A stretch of 64,000 nt of DNA from Antarcticimicrobium luteum (GTDB lineage Bacteria; Pseudomonadota; Alphaproteobacteria; Rhodobacterales; Rhodobacteraceae), in the NCBI RefSeq assembly GCF_004358185.1, contig NZ_SMUV01000066.1:90288-154287 (forward strand). Direction: 5' to 3'. A program made the translations under genes and the position numbers. Below the pieces are notes generated by a model. The model did no database searches, had not been told where the DNA came from, and worked only from the letters and a program-made list of their open reading frames with translations. Shown here one piece after another: positions 17,520-27,100 of this stretch; position 1 is the stretch's first letter; the number at the start of each line of letters is the position of its first letter.

Positions 17520-18758
17520 CTATGCCAGCCGCGCGCCCAATGGCCGTTCCCTCACCGGCAGATGCACCACCGCGCTGAAGGCGCCGACGCCGACACCGAT
17601 CCACCAGACCATGGTGTAATCGCCAAAGGCGTCATACATCCGCCCGCCCAGCCAGACGCCGAGGAATCCACCGATCTGGTGGCTGAGAAACACGATCCCA
17701 TAGAGCGTGCCCATGTAGCGCAGCCCGTAGATATGCGCGACCAGCCCGCTGGTCAGCGGCACGGTGGCCAGCCACAGCGCCCCCATCGTCACCGAAAAGA
17801 TCAGCACCGAGGTGGGCGTGATCGGCGCCAGGATAAAGGCCGCGGCGATCACCGTGCGCCCCGCATAGATGCCCGTCAGCAGATATTTCTTGGAATAATA
17901 CTTGCCCGCCCATCCGGCCATCAGCGTGCCGCCGATATTCGCCGCGCCGATCAGCGCGATCGACACCGCCCCCAGCGCCGAGGTGGTGGTGATGCCGATC
18001 CCATGCAGCAACCCGCCGGGCTGGATCGGGCCGCACATCTCGGTCACGAAGGCGGGAAAATGCGCGGTGATGAAGGCGAGCTGATAACCGCAGCTGAAGA
18101 ATCCCAGAAAGATCAGCGTGTAAGAGGGATCGCGGAACGCCTTGACCAGGATCGCGCCCAACGACTCCTCCAGCTCGGCCCGGCTGGCCGGCTCGGGCGC
18201 GCGCAGCATCGGCAGGGTCAGCACCAGCGACAGGATCGCCACGGCGAAGACGATAAAGGTGTTCTGCCAGGACAGGAAGCTCAGCAGCCATTCGGCCACC
18301 GGCGCGCCGACCATCTGCCCCATGCTGCCTGCGGCGGTGGTGATCGCCAGCGCCATCGAGCGGTTCTCGTCCGAGGCGGCGCGCCCGACCACCGCCAGGA
18401 TCACACCGAACCCGGTGCCGGCGATGCCGAACCCCACCAGCCAGGCATAGAGCTGATGCTCCAGCGGCGTGGTGGACCAGGCTGTCAGCACCATGCCGGC
18501 GGCATAGGTCAACGCGCCCATCACGATGGCCCGGCGATCACCGATCTTTTCGGCAATGGCACCAAAGATCGGCTGTCCGATGCCCCAGGCCAGGTTCTGG
18601 ATCGCGATGGCAAGCGAAAATTCGGACCGTGCCCAGCCGAACTCTTCGGCCACCGGGATCTGGAACACCCCGAAGGAGGCCCGGATCGCGAAACTGACCA
18701 TGATGATGGTGCAGCCGACGACCAGAACCGGAGTAAGCGAGGCGGCGGGGCGGGACAT
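17520..18758 (-). CDS. MFS transporter
   Basis: This 412-residue protein has twelve hydrophobic helices. The first is PVLVVGCTIIMVSFAIRASF, followed by FQIPVAEEFGWARSEFSLAIA, characteristic of the oxalate/formate antiporter-like and monocarboxylate-type MFS branch. The helix 2-3 loop reads GAIAEKIGDRRAIVMGAL, and the protein ends PVRERPLGARLA. The frame extends to 18815, but ATG 18758 has GGAG 8 bases upstream and removes a non-hydrophobic extension. Substrate unknown; a small organic anion is plausible. It is divergent from zapE; palindromes at 18812-18840 lie between them and may control it. Confidence 0.9.
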   Translation of the reverse strand: MSRPAASLTPVLVVGCTIIMVSFAIRASFGVFQIPVAEEFGWARSEFSLAIAIQNLAWGIGQPIFGAIAEKIGDRRAIVMGALTYAAGMVLTAWSTTPLEHQLYAWLVGFGIAGTGFGVILAVVGRAASDENRSMALAITTAAGSMGQMVGAPVAEWLLSFLSWQNTFIVFAVAILSLVLTLPMLRAPEPASRAELEESLGAILVKAFRDPSYTLIFLGFFSCGYQLAFITAHFPAFVTEMCGPIQPGGLLHGIGITTTSALGAVSIALIGAANIGGTLMAGWAGKYYSKKYLLTGIYAGRTVIAAAFILAPITPTSVLIFSVTMGALWLATVPLTSGLVAHIYGLRYMGTLYGIVFLSHQIGGFLGVWLGGRMYDAFGDYTMVWWIGVGVGAFSAVVHLPVRERPLGARLA

Positions 18759-18811
18759 GGGCGGGCTCCGGACAGATTGGCCCGCTGAACCTACGCCCGT
18801 CAGCGAAGGGG

Positions 18812-18840
18812 TCAAATCAGGATTTGATCGACGTTACGTC
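18812..18840. promoter_or_regulatory. Two palindromes between MFS and zapE
   Basis: TCAAATCAGGATTTGA (18812-18827) is a palindrome with 7-bp perfect arms, and three bases later GACGTTACGTC (18830-18840) has 5-bp perfect arms. An AT-rich stretch with TATATA follows at about 18850-18860. They lie 54 bases upstream of the MFS start and look like binding sites for one or two dimeric regulators. The regulators are not identified. Confidence 0.6.
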
Positions 18841-18918
18841 AGTATTATTGATATATATGCCTCCGCCATCGCGCGCCCCCGCTTTCAAACCCCGCCCGCC
18901 CGCGTTATGGCTGCGCCC

Positions 18919-19980
18919 ATGTCCGATTTGATCGCCCTTTACAACGACCGGATCGCGCAAGGCGCGTTGCACCACGACCCCGCGCAGGAGGCCGTCCTGC
19001 CCGAGCTGGAGCGCATCCGCGCCGCCCTCGCGCGACCGGCCAAACGCGGGTTGTTCCGCAAACCGCCGCCGCCGCCAAAGGGGCTCTATCTCTGGGGCGG
19101 GGTCGGGCGCGGCAAGTCGATGCTGATGGACCTCTTCGTCGACGCGCTGGGGGACATCCCCGTCCGCCGGGTGCATTTCCATGCCTTCATGCAGGAGATG
19201 CACACCGCCATGCACGCGGCGCGCAAACAGGGCATCGAGGATGCGCTGATGCCGGCCGCCGAGGCGGTGATCAGATCGGTCAGGGTGCTGGCCTTCGATG
19301 AGATGCAGATCACCGACATCACCGACGCGATGATCGTTGGCCGGCTGTTTCAGGCGCTGTTCGACGCCGGGGTGGTGGTGGTGACCACCTCCAACCGGGT
19401 GCCGGACGCGCTGTACAAGGATGGGCTGAACCGGCAGCTTTTCCTGCCCTTCATCCAGCTCATCAAGGAGCGGATGGAGGTGCGCGAGCTGACCAGCCCC
19501 AACGACTACCGGCAGAACCGGCTGGAGGGCGCGCCAGTTTATTTCACCCCGATCGGACCCGAGGCGCGCGCGGCGATCCGCGCGGTCTGGGCCGATCTGG
19601 CCGGCGGTCCCGCCGCCGAGCTCGCGCTGGAGGTCAAGGGCCGCCGGGTGGTTCTGCCGGAATATCGCAACGGGGTGGCACGGGCGAGCTTCTATGATCT
19701 GTGCGGCCACTACCTGGGGCCGGCCGACTATCTCGCCATTGCCGGGGCGGTGCGGGTGCTGGTCCTGGAAGACATCCCGCGCCTGTCGCGGACAAATTTC
19801 AACGAGGCAAAACGCTTCGTCACCCTGATCGACGCGCTCTACGAGGCCAGGGTGCGGCTGATCTGCTCGGCCGCGGCGGAGCCGGAAATGCTTTATGTCG
19901 AGGGCGAGGGCGTGTTCGAGTTCGAACGCACCGCCAGTCGGCTGCGCGAGATGCAGGACAAGGACTGGGGCCAGAGCTAG
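18919..19980 (+). CDS. zapE: Cell division protein ZapE (AFG1-like ATPase)
   Basis: This 353-residue P-loop ATPase has Walker A GGVGRGKS (residues 61-68, Lys67 by direct codon count within one residue) and Walker B LAFDEMQITDI. Further family marks are HFHAFMQEMH, VVVTTSNRVPDALY and the C-terminal FEFERTASRLREMQ. ZapE is a FtsZ-associated ATPase that acts on the Z-ring late in division; mitochondrial AFG1/LACE1 is its relative. ATG 18919 is preferred; ATG 18907 is possible and neither has a clear ribosome site. Its stop (TAG) overlaps the stop of the convergent GFA gene within the shared CTAG. Confidence 0.95.
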   Translation: MSDLIALYNDRIAQGALHHDPAQEAVLPELERIRAALARPAKRGLFRKPPPPPKGLYLWGGVGRGKSMLMDLFVDALGDIPVRRVHFHAFMQEMHTAMHAARKQGIEDALMPAAEAVIRSVRVLAFDEMQITDITDAMIVGRLFQALFDAGVVVVTTSNRVPDALYKDGLNRQLFLPFIQLIKERMEVRELTSPNDYRQNRLEGAPVYFTPIGPEARAAIRAVWADLAGGPAAELALEVKGRRVVLPEYRNGVARASFYDLCGHYLGPADYLAIAGAVRVLVLEDIPRLSRTNFNEAKRFVTLIDALYEARVRLICSAAAEPEMLYVEGEGVFEFERTASRLREMQDKDWGQS

Positions 19981-20474
19981 ACCCCGCCGCGCCCGATTTC
20001 CTTAACAGACTCCAGCACAGTCGGTTCAATCGCCTCGCCCGCCAGCGTTGCCGCATGTTCCGAAAACGTGTTGTAGCCCGCCGGGATCAAAGTGCCGCGC
20101 GCGGCCGTTCCGGTGAAAATATGTTTGGTGTTCTCCGGCGTCATCGGGAACCAGCCGGGATCGTCAAAGGTCCCGGCATAAACGCCGAGGCGATCGGGCC
20201 AGCGCGCAAAGGTCAGATACAGCTTGGTGCCGCAATCGGGGCAGAAATGCACATAAACATCCTGCCCGCTGCCGGTCGACACATGGGCATAGCAGCGCGG
20301 TTCGCCCTGGATGACCGAGAAATCACCGCGATTGAAGATCGGTTCGACCATGTGATCGCTGCCTGTCGCCTTCTGGCAGAACTGGCAATAGCAGACCGTC
20401 ACCCAAAGCGGCGGCTGCGACAGCTCATATCTGACGCGACCGCAGAGGCAGCCGCCCTGTTGCTGTAACCCCAT
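19977..20474 (-). CDS. GFA family (glutathione-dependent formaldehyde-activating-like) protein
   Basis: This 165-residue zinc protein has the GFA cysteine pattern: GCLCGRVRY (two Cys), VCYCQFCQKATG (Cys pair plus Cys) and HFCPDCGTKLY (Cys pair). Members bind two zinc ions. The founder, Gfa of Paracoccus, was proposed to speed the reaction of formaldehyde with glutathione, but most homologues have unknown roles. The frame is open to 20510, but ATG 20474 has TTGGAGGG upstream and begins just before the first zinc motif. It overlaps the end of zapE by 4 bases on the opposite strand. Confidence 0.9.
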   Translation of the reverse strand: MGLQQQGGCLCGRVRYELSQPPLWVTVCYCQFCQKATGSDHMVEPIFNRGDFSVIQGEPRCYAHVSTGSGQDVYVHFCPDCGTKLYLTFARWPDRLGVYAGTFDDPGWFPMTPENTKHIFTGTAARGTLIPAGYNTFSEHAATLAGEAIEPTVLESVKEIGRGGV

Positions 20475-20531
20475 GGCACCCTCCAAACTGACCGATCGGA
20501 AGGATAGCAAACTTTCCGCCCTTTGACCGGA

Positions 20532-21815
20532 TCAGCCGTTCTCGCGCAGGACCCCACCGGCCAGATAGAGCGAGCCGCAGATCAGGATGCGGGCGCGCGG
20601 GTGGTCACGCGCGATGGTCTGCACCGCTGACAGGACGCTGCCAGCCTTGCCCGCCTGCATCCCCACCGAACGCGCCGCCGCCGAGGTGTCCGCGGCGCTC
20701 AGCGTATTGGCCTCGCCGGGGATCGACACTGCGGTCAGGCTCTGCGCCTGCGCCGCCAGCGGGCGCAGATATCCGGTGACATCCTTGGTGTTCAGCATGC
20801 CGCAGACCATATGCGTGGGTCGTTTCGGAAGGCTGGCCAGATGCGCGCCCAGCGCAAGTCCGGCGGCGGGGTTGTGGCCGCCGTCAAGCCAGAGCTCGGC
20901 CTGCGGCGCGGCGTCGACAAGCGGGCCGGTCTTCAGCCGCTGCATCCGCGCGGGCCACTGGGCCTGCGTCATGGCGGTCTCGCAGGCGGCCTCGCTCAGC
21001 CGCAGATGGCGCAGCGCGGCCAGCGCGGCGCCGGCGTTCTGGATCTGATGCGCGCCGGGCAGGTTGGGCAGCGGCAGGTCGAGCAGCCCGCGCTCGTCCT
21101 GATAGACCAGCCGGCCGCGTTCCTCGGAAACATGCCAATGCTGACCATAGGCGATCAGCGGCGCGCCGAGCCGGGCGGCCTGCGCCTCGATCACCTCCAG
21201 TGCCTCGTCCTGCTGCGGGCCGACGATGCAGGGCACACCGCGTTTGATGATCCCGGCCTTTTCAAAGGCGATTTTGGCCAGCGTGTCGCCGAGGAACGCC
21301 TCGTGGTCGATGGAAACCGGGGTGATGATGCTGAGCGCCGGCTTGTCGATCACATTGGTGGCGTCGAGCCGCCCGCCAAGCCCCACCTCCAGCAGGGTGT
21401 AATCGGCGGGTGTGCGGGCGAAGGCCAGCAGCGCGGCGCAGGTGGTGATCTCGAAATAGGTGATGCTGCCGCCGCCGTTGGCGGCATAGCATTCATCGAG
21501 CACGGCGGTCAGGTCGGACTCCGAAATCAGCGCGCCCGCGACGCGGATACGTTCGTGAAACCGCGCCAGATGCGGCGAGGTATAGGCATGCGCCGTCAAC
21601 CCCGCGCCCTCGAGTCCGGCCCGGATCATCGCCTGGGTGGACCCCTTGCCATTGGTGCCGGCGATATGGATCACCGGCGGCAGGCGGCCCTGCGGATCGC
21701 CCAGCGCGTGCAACAGCCGCCAGACCCGGTCCAGCGTCAGGTCGATGATCTTGGGGTGCAGCGCCATCATCCGTTCGAGGATGACGTCCGACGCCGCGGG
21801 GGTCCGGGTCTGCAT
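20532..21815 (-). CDS. folC: Bifunctional dihydrofolate / folylpolyglutamate synthase
   Basis: This 427-residue cytosolic enzyme adds glutamate to dihydropteroate and extends the polyglutamate tail of folates with ATP. The P-loop is HIAGTNGKGS and the neighbouring family mark AYTSPHLARFHERIRV. LLEVGLGGRLDATNVI and SIDHEAFLGDTLAKIAFEKAGI are the metal and Mur-ligase-like motifs, and LWLDGGHNPAAG lies in the C-terminal domain. It is the last gene of an accD-ydhR-folC operon (22 bp after ydhR). An accD-folC pairing is common in Proteobacteria; the inserted gene is less usual. The start has only a weak ribosome site, in line with coupling. Confidence 0.96.
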   Translation of the reverse strand: MQTRTPAASDVILERMMALHPKIIDLTLDRVWRLLHALGDPQGRLPPVIHIAGTNGKGSTQAMIRAGLEGAGLTAHAYTSPHLARFHERIRVAGALISESDLTAVLDECYAANGGGSITYFEITTCAALLAFARTPADYTLLEVGLGGRLDATNVIDKPALSIITPVSIDHEAFLGDTLAKIAFEKAGIIKRGVPCIVGPQQDEALEVIEAQAARLGAPLIAYGQHWHVSEERGRLVYQDERGLLDLPLPNLPGAHQIQNAGAALAALRHLRLSEAACETAMTQAQWPARMQRLKTGPLVDAAPQAELWLDGGHNPAAGLALGAHLASLPKRPTHMVCGMLNTKDVTGYLRPLAAQAQSLTAVSIPGEANTLSAADTSAAARSVGMQAGKAGSVLSAVQTIARDHPRARILICGSLYLAGGVLRENG

Positions 21816-21837
21816 CAGGGTCTGGCCTGCTTGCGGA

Positions 21838-22143
21838 TCAGAGCGGCGCGCGGGTGATGTCGGACAGCACGCCGTTCACCTCGAAGCTTTGCGCATTGAT
21901 GCCGGTGATGCCGAAGGCCGCCAGCCGGGCCGAGTGCTTCTCGGTATAGGCCGCCGCCGCCTCGGGCGTCTGGAAGACATAGATGCCGCCGGCGCGTCCG
22001 GTCGCCTGGTTCTCGGTCCAGATTTTCCAGACCAGACCGGTTTCGCCGGCGATGTCCCGGGCCAGATCGCCCATCGCCGCTGTCATATCATCGCCCCAGG
22101 GGCCGGAATAGGGAAAGTCGAACTGAACAAGGGTGAAGGCCAT
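21838..22143 (-). CDS. YdhR-like putative monooxygenase
   Basis: This 101-residue protein resembles YdhR, a dimeric ferredoxin-like fold protein related to ABM monooxygenases. Marks are LVQFDFPYSGPWGDDM at the start, GLVWKIWTENQATGRAGGIYVF in the middle and a C-terminal FEVNGVLSDITRAPL. The biochemical role of YdhR is not established; a heme or aromatic substrate has been suggested for relatives. CAGGAGAGA lies before the ATG. It sits between accD (42 bp upstream) and folC (22 bp downstream) in the same direction and is surely part of their transcript. Confidence 0.85.
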   Translation of the reverse strand: MAFTLVQFDFPYSGPWGDDMTAAMGDLARDIAGETGLVWKIWTENQATGRAGGIYVFQTPEAAAAYTEKHSARLAAFGITGINAQSFEVNGVLSDITRAPL

Positions 22144-22185
22144 GATCTGTCTCTCCTGACGGGGGAAGGGGCCGATGGTCCGGCC

Positions 22186-23151
22186 CTATTTGGATGTGGC
22201 TGGTTTGGGTTTGGGGTCGTTTTCGGACTGTTTGGCCGGTTTGGCGGCCTCGGCGGGGGGGCTTTCCGGTTCCGGGGCGGGCAGGTCGCCGCGGATCGCA
22301 GGCGGCAGGCCCAGCAGCATCCGGGTGATGGTGATCAGCTCGTCGCGCATCTCGGTGCGTTTGGTCACCCGGTCCAGCATGCCATGATCCAGCAGGTATT
22401 CGGCGCGCTGGAACCCCTCGGGCAGCTTTTCGCGGATGGTCTGTTCGATCACCCTTGGCCCGGCAAAGCAGATCAGCGCGTTGGGCTCGGCGATCTGCAC
22501 ATCGCCCAGCATCGCGTACGAGGCGGTGACGCCGCCGGTCGTGGGATGAGTCAATACCACGATATAGGGCAACCCCGCCTCTTTCAGCATCTGCACCGCG
22601 ACGGTTGTGCGCGGCATCTGCATCAGCGACAGGATCCCCTCCTGCATGCGGGCGCCGCCGGCGGCGGAGAACAGGATCAGCGGGCGTTTCAGCTTTACCG
22701 CATGTTCCGCGGCGGCGATGATCGCATTGCCCACATACATGCCCATGGAGCCGCCCATGAAGGCGAAATCCTGCGCCACGGCCACGATCGGGGTGCGGCC
22801 CATCTCGCCGAAGGCGACCAGCATCGCCTCTTTCTCGCCGGTGGATTTCTGCGCCGCCTTCATGCGGTCGGGGTATTTCTTCTGATCGCGGAAATGCAGC
22901 GGGTCGGCCACCGGCTCGGGCACCGCGATCTCCGAGAACACGCCGCCGTCGAACAGCGCCTTGAACCGTTCGCGCGGGCTGATCGCCATGTGATGCCCGC
23001 AATTAGTGCAGACATTCAGGTTATCGCTGAGTTCCCGGTGAAACAGCATGGTGCCGCATTCATCGCATTTCTGCCAGAGATTCTCCGGCATCTCCCTGCG
23101 CGAGAAGATCGAGTTGATCCGCGGGCGGACGTAATTGGTGATCCAGTTCAT
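22186..23151 (-). CDS. accD: Acetyl-CoA carboxylase carboxyltransferase subunit beta
   Basis: This 321-residue subunit of the carboxyltransferase moves the carboxyl group from biotin to acetyl-CoA to make malonyl-CoA for fatty acid synthesis. The N-terminal zinc ribbon is CDEC (near residue 29) with CTNC (near residue 48). The crotonase-like core has AFMGGSMGMYVGNAI, ILFSAAGGARMQEGI and THPTTGGVTASYAMLGD. The C-terminal 40 residues are Pro-, Ala- and Lys-rich and likely disordered. ATG 23151 is chosen with AGAGGA upstream, giving the family start MNWITNYVRP. First gene of the accD-ydhR-folC operon. Essential. Confidence 0.97.
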   Translation of the reverse strand: MNWITNYVRPRINSIFSRREMPENLWQKCDECGTMLFHRELSDNLNVCTNCGHHMAISPRERFKALFDGGVFSEIAVPEPVADPLHFRDQKKYPDRMKAAQKSTGEKEAMLVAFGEMGRTPIVAVAQDFAFMGGSMGMYVGNAIIAAAEHAVKLKRPLILFSAAGGARMQEGILSLMQMPRTTVAVQMLKEAGLPYIVVLTHPTTGGVTASYAMLGDVQIAEPNALICFAGPRVIEQTIREKLPEGFQRAEYLLDHGMLDRVTKRTEMRDELITITRMLLGLPPAIRGDLPAPEPESPPAEAAKPAKQSENDPKPKPATSK

Positions 23152-23214
23152 GTCGGGTCCTCTGGCAGGCGCATGCACGCTGCGTCAAATAAGGCCCATG
23201 GCGGCCAATTGCAA

Positions 23215-24102
23215 TCAACGCCTGATGGCGATGCGGGCCACCAGCCAGGTCAGCACCATCAGAACAAAGTCCACCGCCAGCCAGGCGCGCATCAGTCCGG
23301 TATCGGCCGAGGAGAACGGCAGGATGAAGAGCGACAGACCGTTAAGGCTCTCGGGCAGGGCAAAAATCAGCAGCGCCGTGATGTTGTTGAAGAAGTGGAC
23401 CGCGATCGCCGGACCCAACGTGCCCGCCCGCGCCGTCAGATCGGCCATCAGCAGACCGAAGCAGCCGGCCCAGATCGCGACCAGCCCGGCGTTGGCACCG
23501 GCCTCGGCCGGAACGAAATGGCCCAGCGCGAACAGCGCAGAGGGCAGGATCAGCCAGACCGACGGATGCGCGAACCGCGCCGCCAGCGCCTGTTGCAGGT
23601 AACCGCGAAACAGGATCTCCTCGGCACTGGTCTGGATCAGGATCGCCACAAGCGCCAGCGGCAGCAGGATCAGCCAGCGCGCGACCGGCAGATTGGGCAC
23701 CAGCGGCACGCCCATGTCATAAGGCGGCAGGATCAGCAGCGCGAGGCCGAGCAGCACCAGCAGCCGCAGCACCCGCCAGAACTGCGTCAGCGCCAGGCCC
23801 GGCATGCCGATCAGCCCCAGCGGCGCGCGGCGCTGCACCAGATGCGCGGCGGCGAACACCGCAACGATGACAAAGCCGAAACTGCCCAGCAGGACCAGCA
23901 TCGGGCCGGGCCGGTGCCCGGTGGCCAGATCCGCCGCCCAGCCGATTGGCGCGGCGCTATAGACGACAGCCTGCAACGCCGCGTTCAGCCCGAACGTGAT
24001 AATCGCGATCAGCACCAGCCCCGCCAGCAGCCGCCAGATTTCGGCCCGCTTCCGGGCCGGTGCGACCAGGCTCTCATGCGCGGCATAGGGACGATCAGTC
24101 AT
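23215..24102 (-). CDS. CPBP (Abi/CAAX-like) intramembrane protease family protein
   Basis: This 295-residue membrane protein has about eight hydrophobic helices and the CPBP glutamic protease motifs: EEILFRGYLQ (the catalytic Glu pair and Arg), the downstream FALGHF (His) and HFFNNITALL (His and Asn). Family members include Rce1-like CAAX proteases and bacterial proteins of mostly unknown substrate. It overlaps the end of the upstream ABC protein gene by 8 bases, so the two are translationally coupled. Coupling to an ABC protein with a broken ATPase is notable and suggests a joint membrane function. Confidence 0.9.
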   Translation of the reverse strand: MTDRPYAAHESLVAPARKRAEIWRLLAGLVLIAIITFGLNAALQAVVYSAAPIGWAADLATGHRPGPMLVLLGSFGFVIVAVFAAAHLVQRRAPLGLIGMPGLALTQFWRVLRLLVLLGLALLILPPYDMGVPLVPNLPVARWLILLPLALVAILIQTSAEEILFRGYLQQALAARFAHPSVWLILPSALFALGHFVPAEAGANAGLVAIWAGCFGLLMADLTARAGTLGPAIAVHFFNNITALLIFALPESLNGLSLFILPFSSADTGLMRAWLAVDFVLMVLTWLVARIAIRR

Positions 24103-27100
24103 CGAAATACTCGTTTAGCGTATCCAGCTCGATCGGCACGTTCTTCGTCCCCGCGTAATCGGCCAGATTGATCTGCGCGGCTTGCAGCAGTTCGGTCGCC
24201 CCGGTCAGATGCGCCGCCACCGCCTCGAGCAGGGCCAGCGCCACCGAGGCATCGTTCTCGATCACCGCGCGAAACTCTTCGGCGCCGATGCGTAAAAAGC
24301 GCGTCGGCTCCACCGCCACCAGATTGAGAAAACGCTTGTCGCGGGTGATCACCGCCAGATCGCCGATCAGCCGTCCCGGTCGCACGAAAGAGACCGGCGG
24401 CGTCCCTGACTCGGCGGTCGGCCAACGCAGCTCTGCCAACCCCTCGAGGCAGAGATAAACCGCGTCGGCCGGCTGGTTGTGAGAGAATACCACCTGATTC
24501 GGCGCCGCGTCGTACCATTGCGCCGAGAACGCCAGCAGCCGTCGGTTGCGCTGGCTGAGCCGCCCGAACAGGTCGTTGGCCGACAGGATCGCCAGCTTGC
24601 GGCTCAGATCGTCCGAGACGCCGTCGCCCTCTGCCGCGACGGGGGCCTGCTGCGCGCCGCCGTCGATGCGGCCGTTGTGGATTTCGACGAACATGTCATA
24701 GGCGTCGGGATTGGCGAACTGGTCCTCCATGAAGATCAGGATCGAGTTCGGCAACAGCTCGCGCAGGCGCTCGCGGGTGCGGTGGCGGCTTTCGGCATCG
24801 TGGCTGGCCAGAACGTTGTCCATGATCAGGATATCGGGCCGCTTGATCCCCGCCCGGTTGAAGGCCGCCCGCTCCTGGAACACGGTGGGCAGGTTGCTGC
24901 CCCCCAGCCCGGCGCGCAGATCGTAAAGGATCGCAACGACCCTGTGGCGCAGGCCATTGTCGCTCAGAACCTCGGCCACCAGATCCTCGATCTCCTCGGC
25001 CTTGGCCCCCGCCATCATCGACACCCGGCCAAAGATCGCATTCTCGATCACCGACAGGCGGGGCACATAGGTCTCCGGGCCGACCGGCATGAACATGTCG
25101 CTGAGCCGGTCGCGCAACAGCGCGCCGCGGCTTCGGCGGATCGACAGGATCTTTTCCTTGTACTCGTCGGGGAAATTGGGGCCGATCTGTTCGGCGGTCA
25201 GCATGAAGGGCACGATCAGCAGCACTGCCCGCTCTTCGGGCGTGAGCCTCTCGGTGCCGCGCCGCCGCGCCCGCGCCGCGATCTCCGAGACGCGGCGATA
25301 CAGATCCTCGTCCAGACCGAGGTGGAGGAACAGCGGATGCTGGGTTCCGTCCTTGCCAAAGGTGCGGTTCAGCGTGTCGATCACCCCCATCGAGACTGCG
25401 ATCGCCTCATCCGCCAGCCCCTGTTCCTGCAGCATTTGCAGGAACCGCTTTTCCCGCGCCAGCGTCTCGGGCAGAATCTCGCGCACGGGCGTGGCGAACA
25501 GCAGGTTGCCCGCCAGCGGCAGCGCCGGATTGAACCGGTCGGGATCGAGGGTATAGACAACGTCATCGAGGCCCCGCTCGTGCAGTTTTCGGCGGATCTC
25601 GGGGCGCAGGGCGACAATCTCGCGCGCCAGCGCGGGATGCTGCTGCGGATCGAATTTCGACCGCAAGGTGCGCCGGAACATGATCTCGTCGATGCCCATC
25701 GCCTCGACCAGCTTGAACCACCAGTCGCGCACCTCTCCCCCGTCCGACAGACCCGCGATCTCGGGGTCGACCCAGTCGGCGTCCAGCGGATCGGCGCTGT
25801 TGCCCGCGCGCGCGGCTTCGATCGCGTTGCGGTCATGGGCATGGGCATGGGCCGGGCGGGCGGCATCCCGCGGCCGCATCTTGAGCGGCATCAACAGATT
25901 GTCGCCCAGCGTACCGTCGAACAGGTAGGGGCGCGAATTGGCATAGCCGATGCGCGCCGCGATCACCGCCTGATGCAGTTCGTTCAGCGGATGCCCCGAC
26001 AGCACGATCTCGCCCCGCGTCGGCAGGGCTTCGCGCACCAGCAGTTCGGCCAGCGCGGTCCGTTCGATCGGCTTGTCGCTCTGGATGGCGATTCGGGCGC
26101 GGGGCGGGATGACAAGGTTGATATCCTCCAGAACCGTGTTGCCATCGGGATCGCGCACCGTGACGTCGCGCAGCTCGATCTTGCCGAACAGATGCGGCAT
26201 GCTCGACGGCTCCCCCTCGAACAATTCCTCTGGAATCATGTTCCTGGGCGCAAAACGTTCCGTCACCACATCCCAGCGCAACGACATGTCCTGCACCTGG
26301 TTGTAATAGGTCAGCAGCTCCTTCCAGGGCGAGCTCAGGTCCTTGTAGGCCGACAGCGCCGCCACCAGTGCGCCGACGGTGATGTCGCCCTGAATCGCCA
26401 GATAACCACCCGCCGAATAGAACATGAAGGGCGTCAGATGCCCGATCATGTTGTTGAGAAATTTCATAAAGAATTTCTTCTGGTAGATCTTGAACCGGAT
26501 CTCGAACAGCCGGCCCAGCCGGTCGGTGATCATCGCCTGGCGGTAGCGCCACCCGCCATTCGCGCGCAGGTCCGAAATGCCCGCGGCGCTCTCGCCGATT
26601 TCCGTCGACAGCCGGCGCACCTGCACGATGCGCTCCTTGTTCAGCAGATTGATCTGACGCTGGATCATCGGGATCAGCCAGGCCTGCAGCGGAATCAACG
26701 CCACCGAGGCCAGTCCGAACCAGACGCTTTGCATGAACAGAAAGGCGACGATGGTCATCATCTGGCCGAACTGGAACACCGGCTGGGCGATGGCATCGCC
26801 CATCAGACCGCCCATCGGTTCGGCCTCGGAGGTGATCATCGACACCAGCTCGCCCTGACTGGTGGTGCGGAAAAAGGGCATCGGAAACCGCAGCATCCGG
26901 CTGATCAACGTATAGCGCAGCCGCCGCAGCATGCGTTCGGACAACACCCCCTTGCGGGTGTTGATATGCATCTTCATCAGCCCGCCGATCACCACCGTCG
27001 CCAGAAAGGCGGCGCAGAGCACAAAGAGATACTGCACCTGGTTCAGCTGGAACCCGTAGAGGTCGACCAGCTCGGACCGCGCGCCGATGGCGTCATTGAT

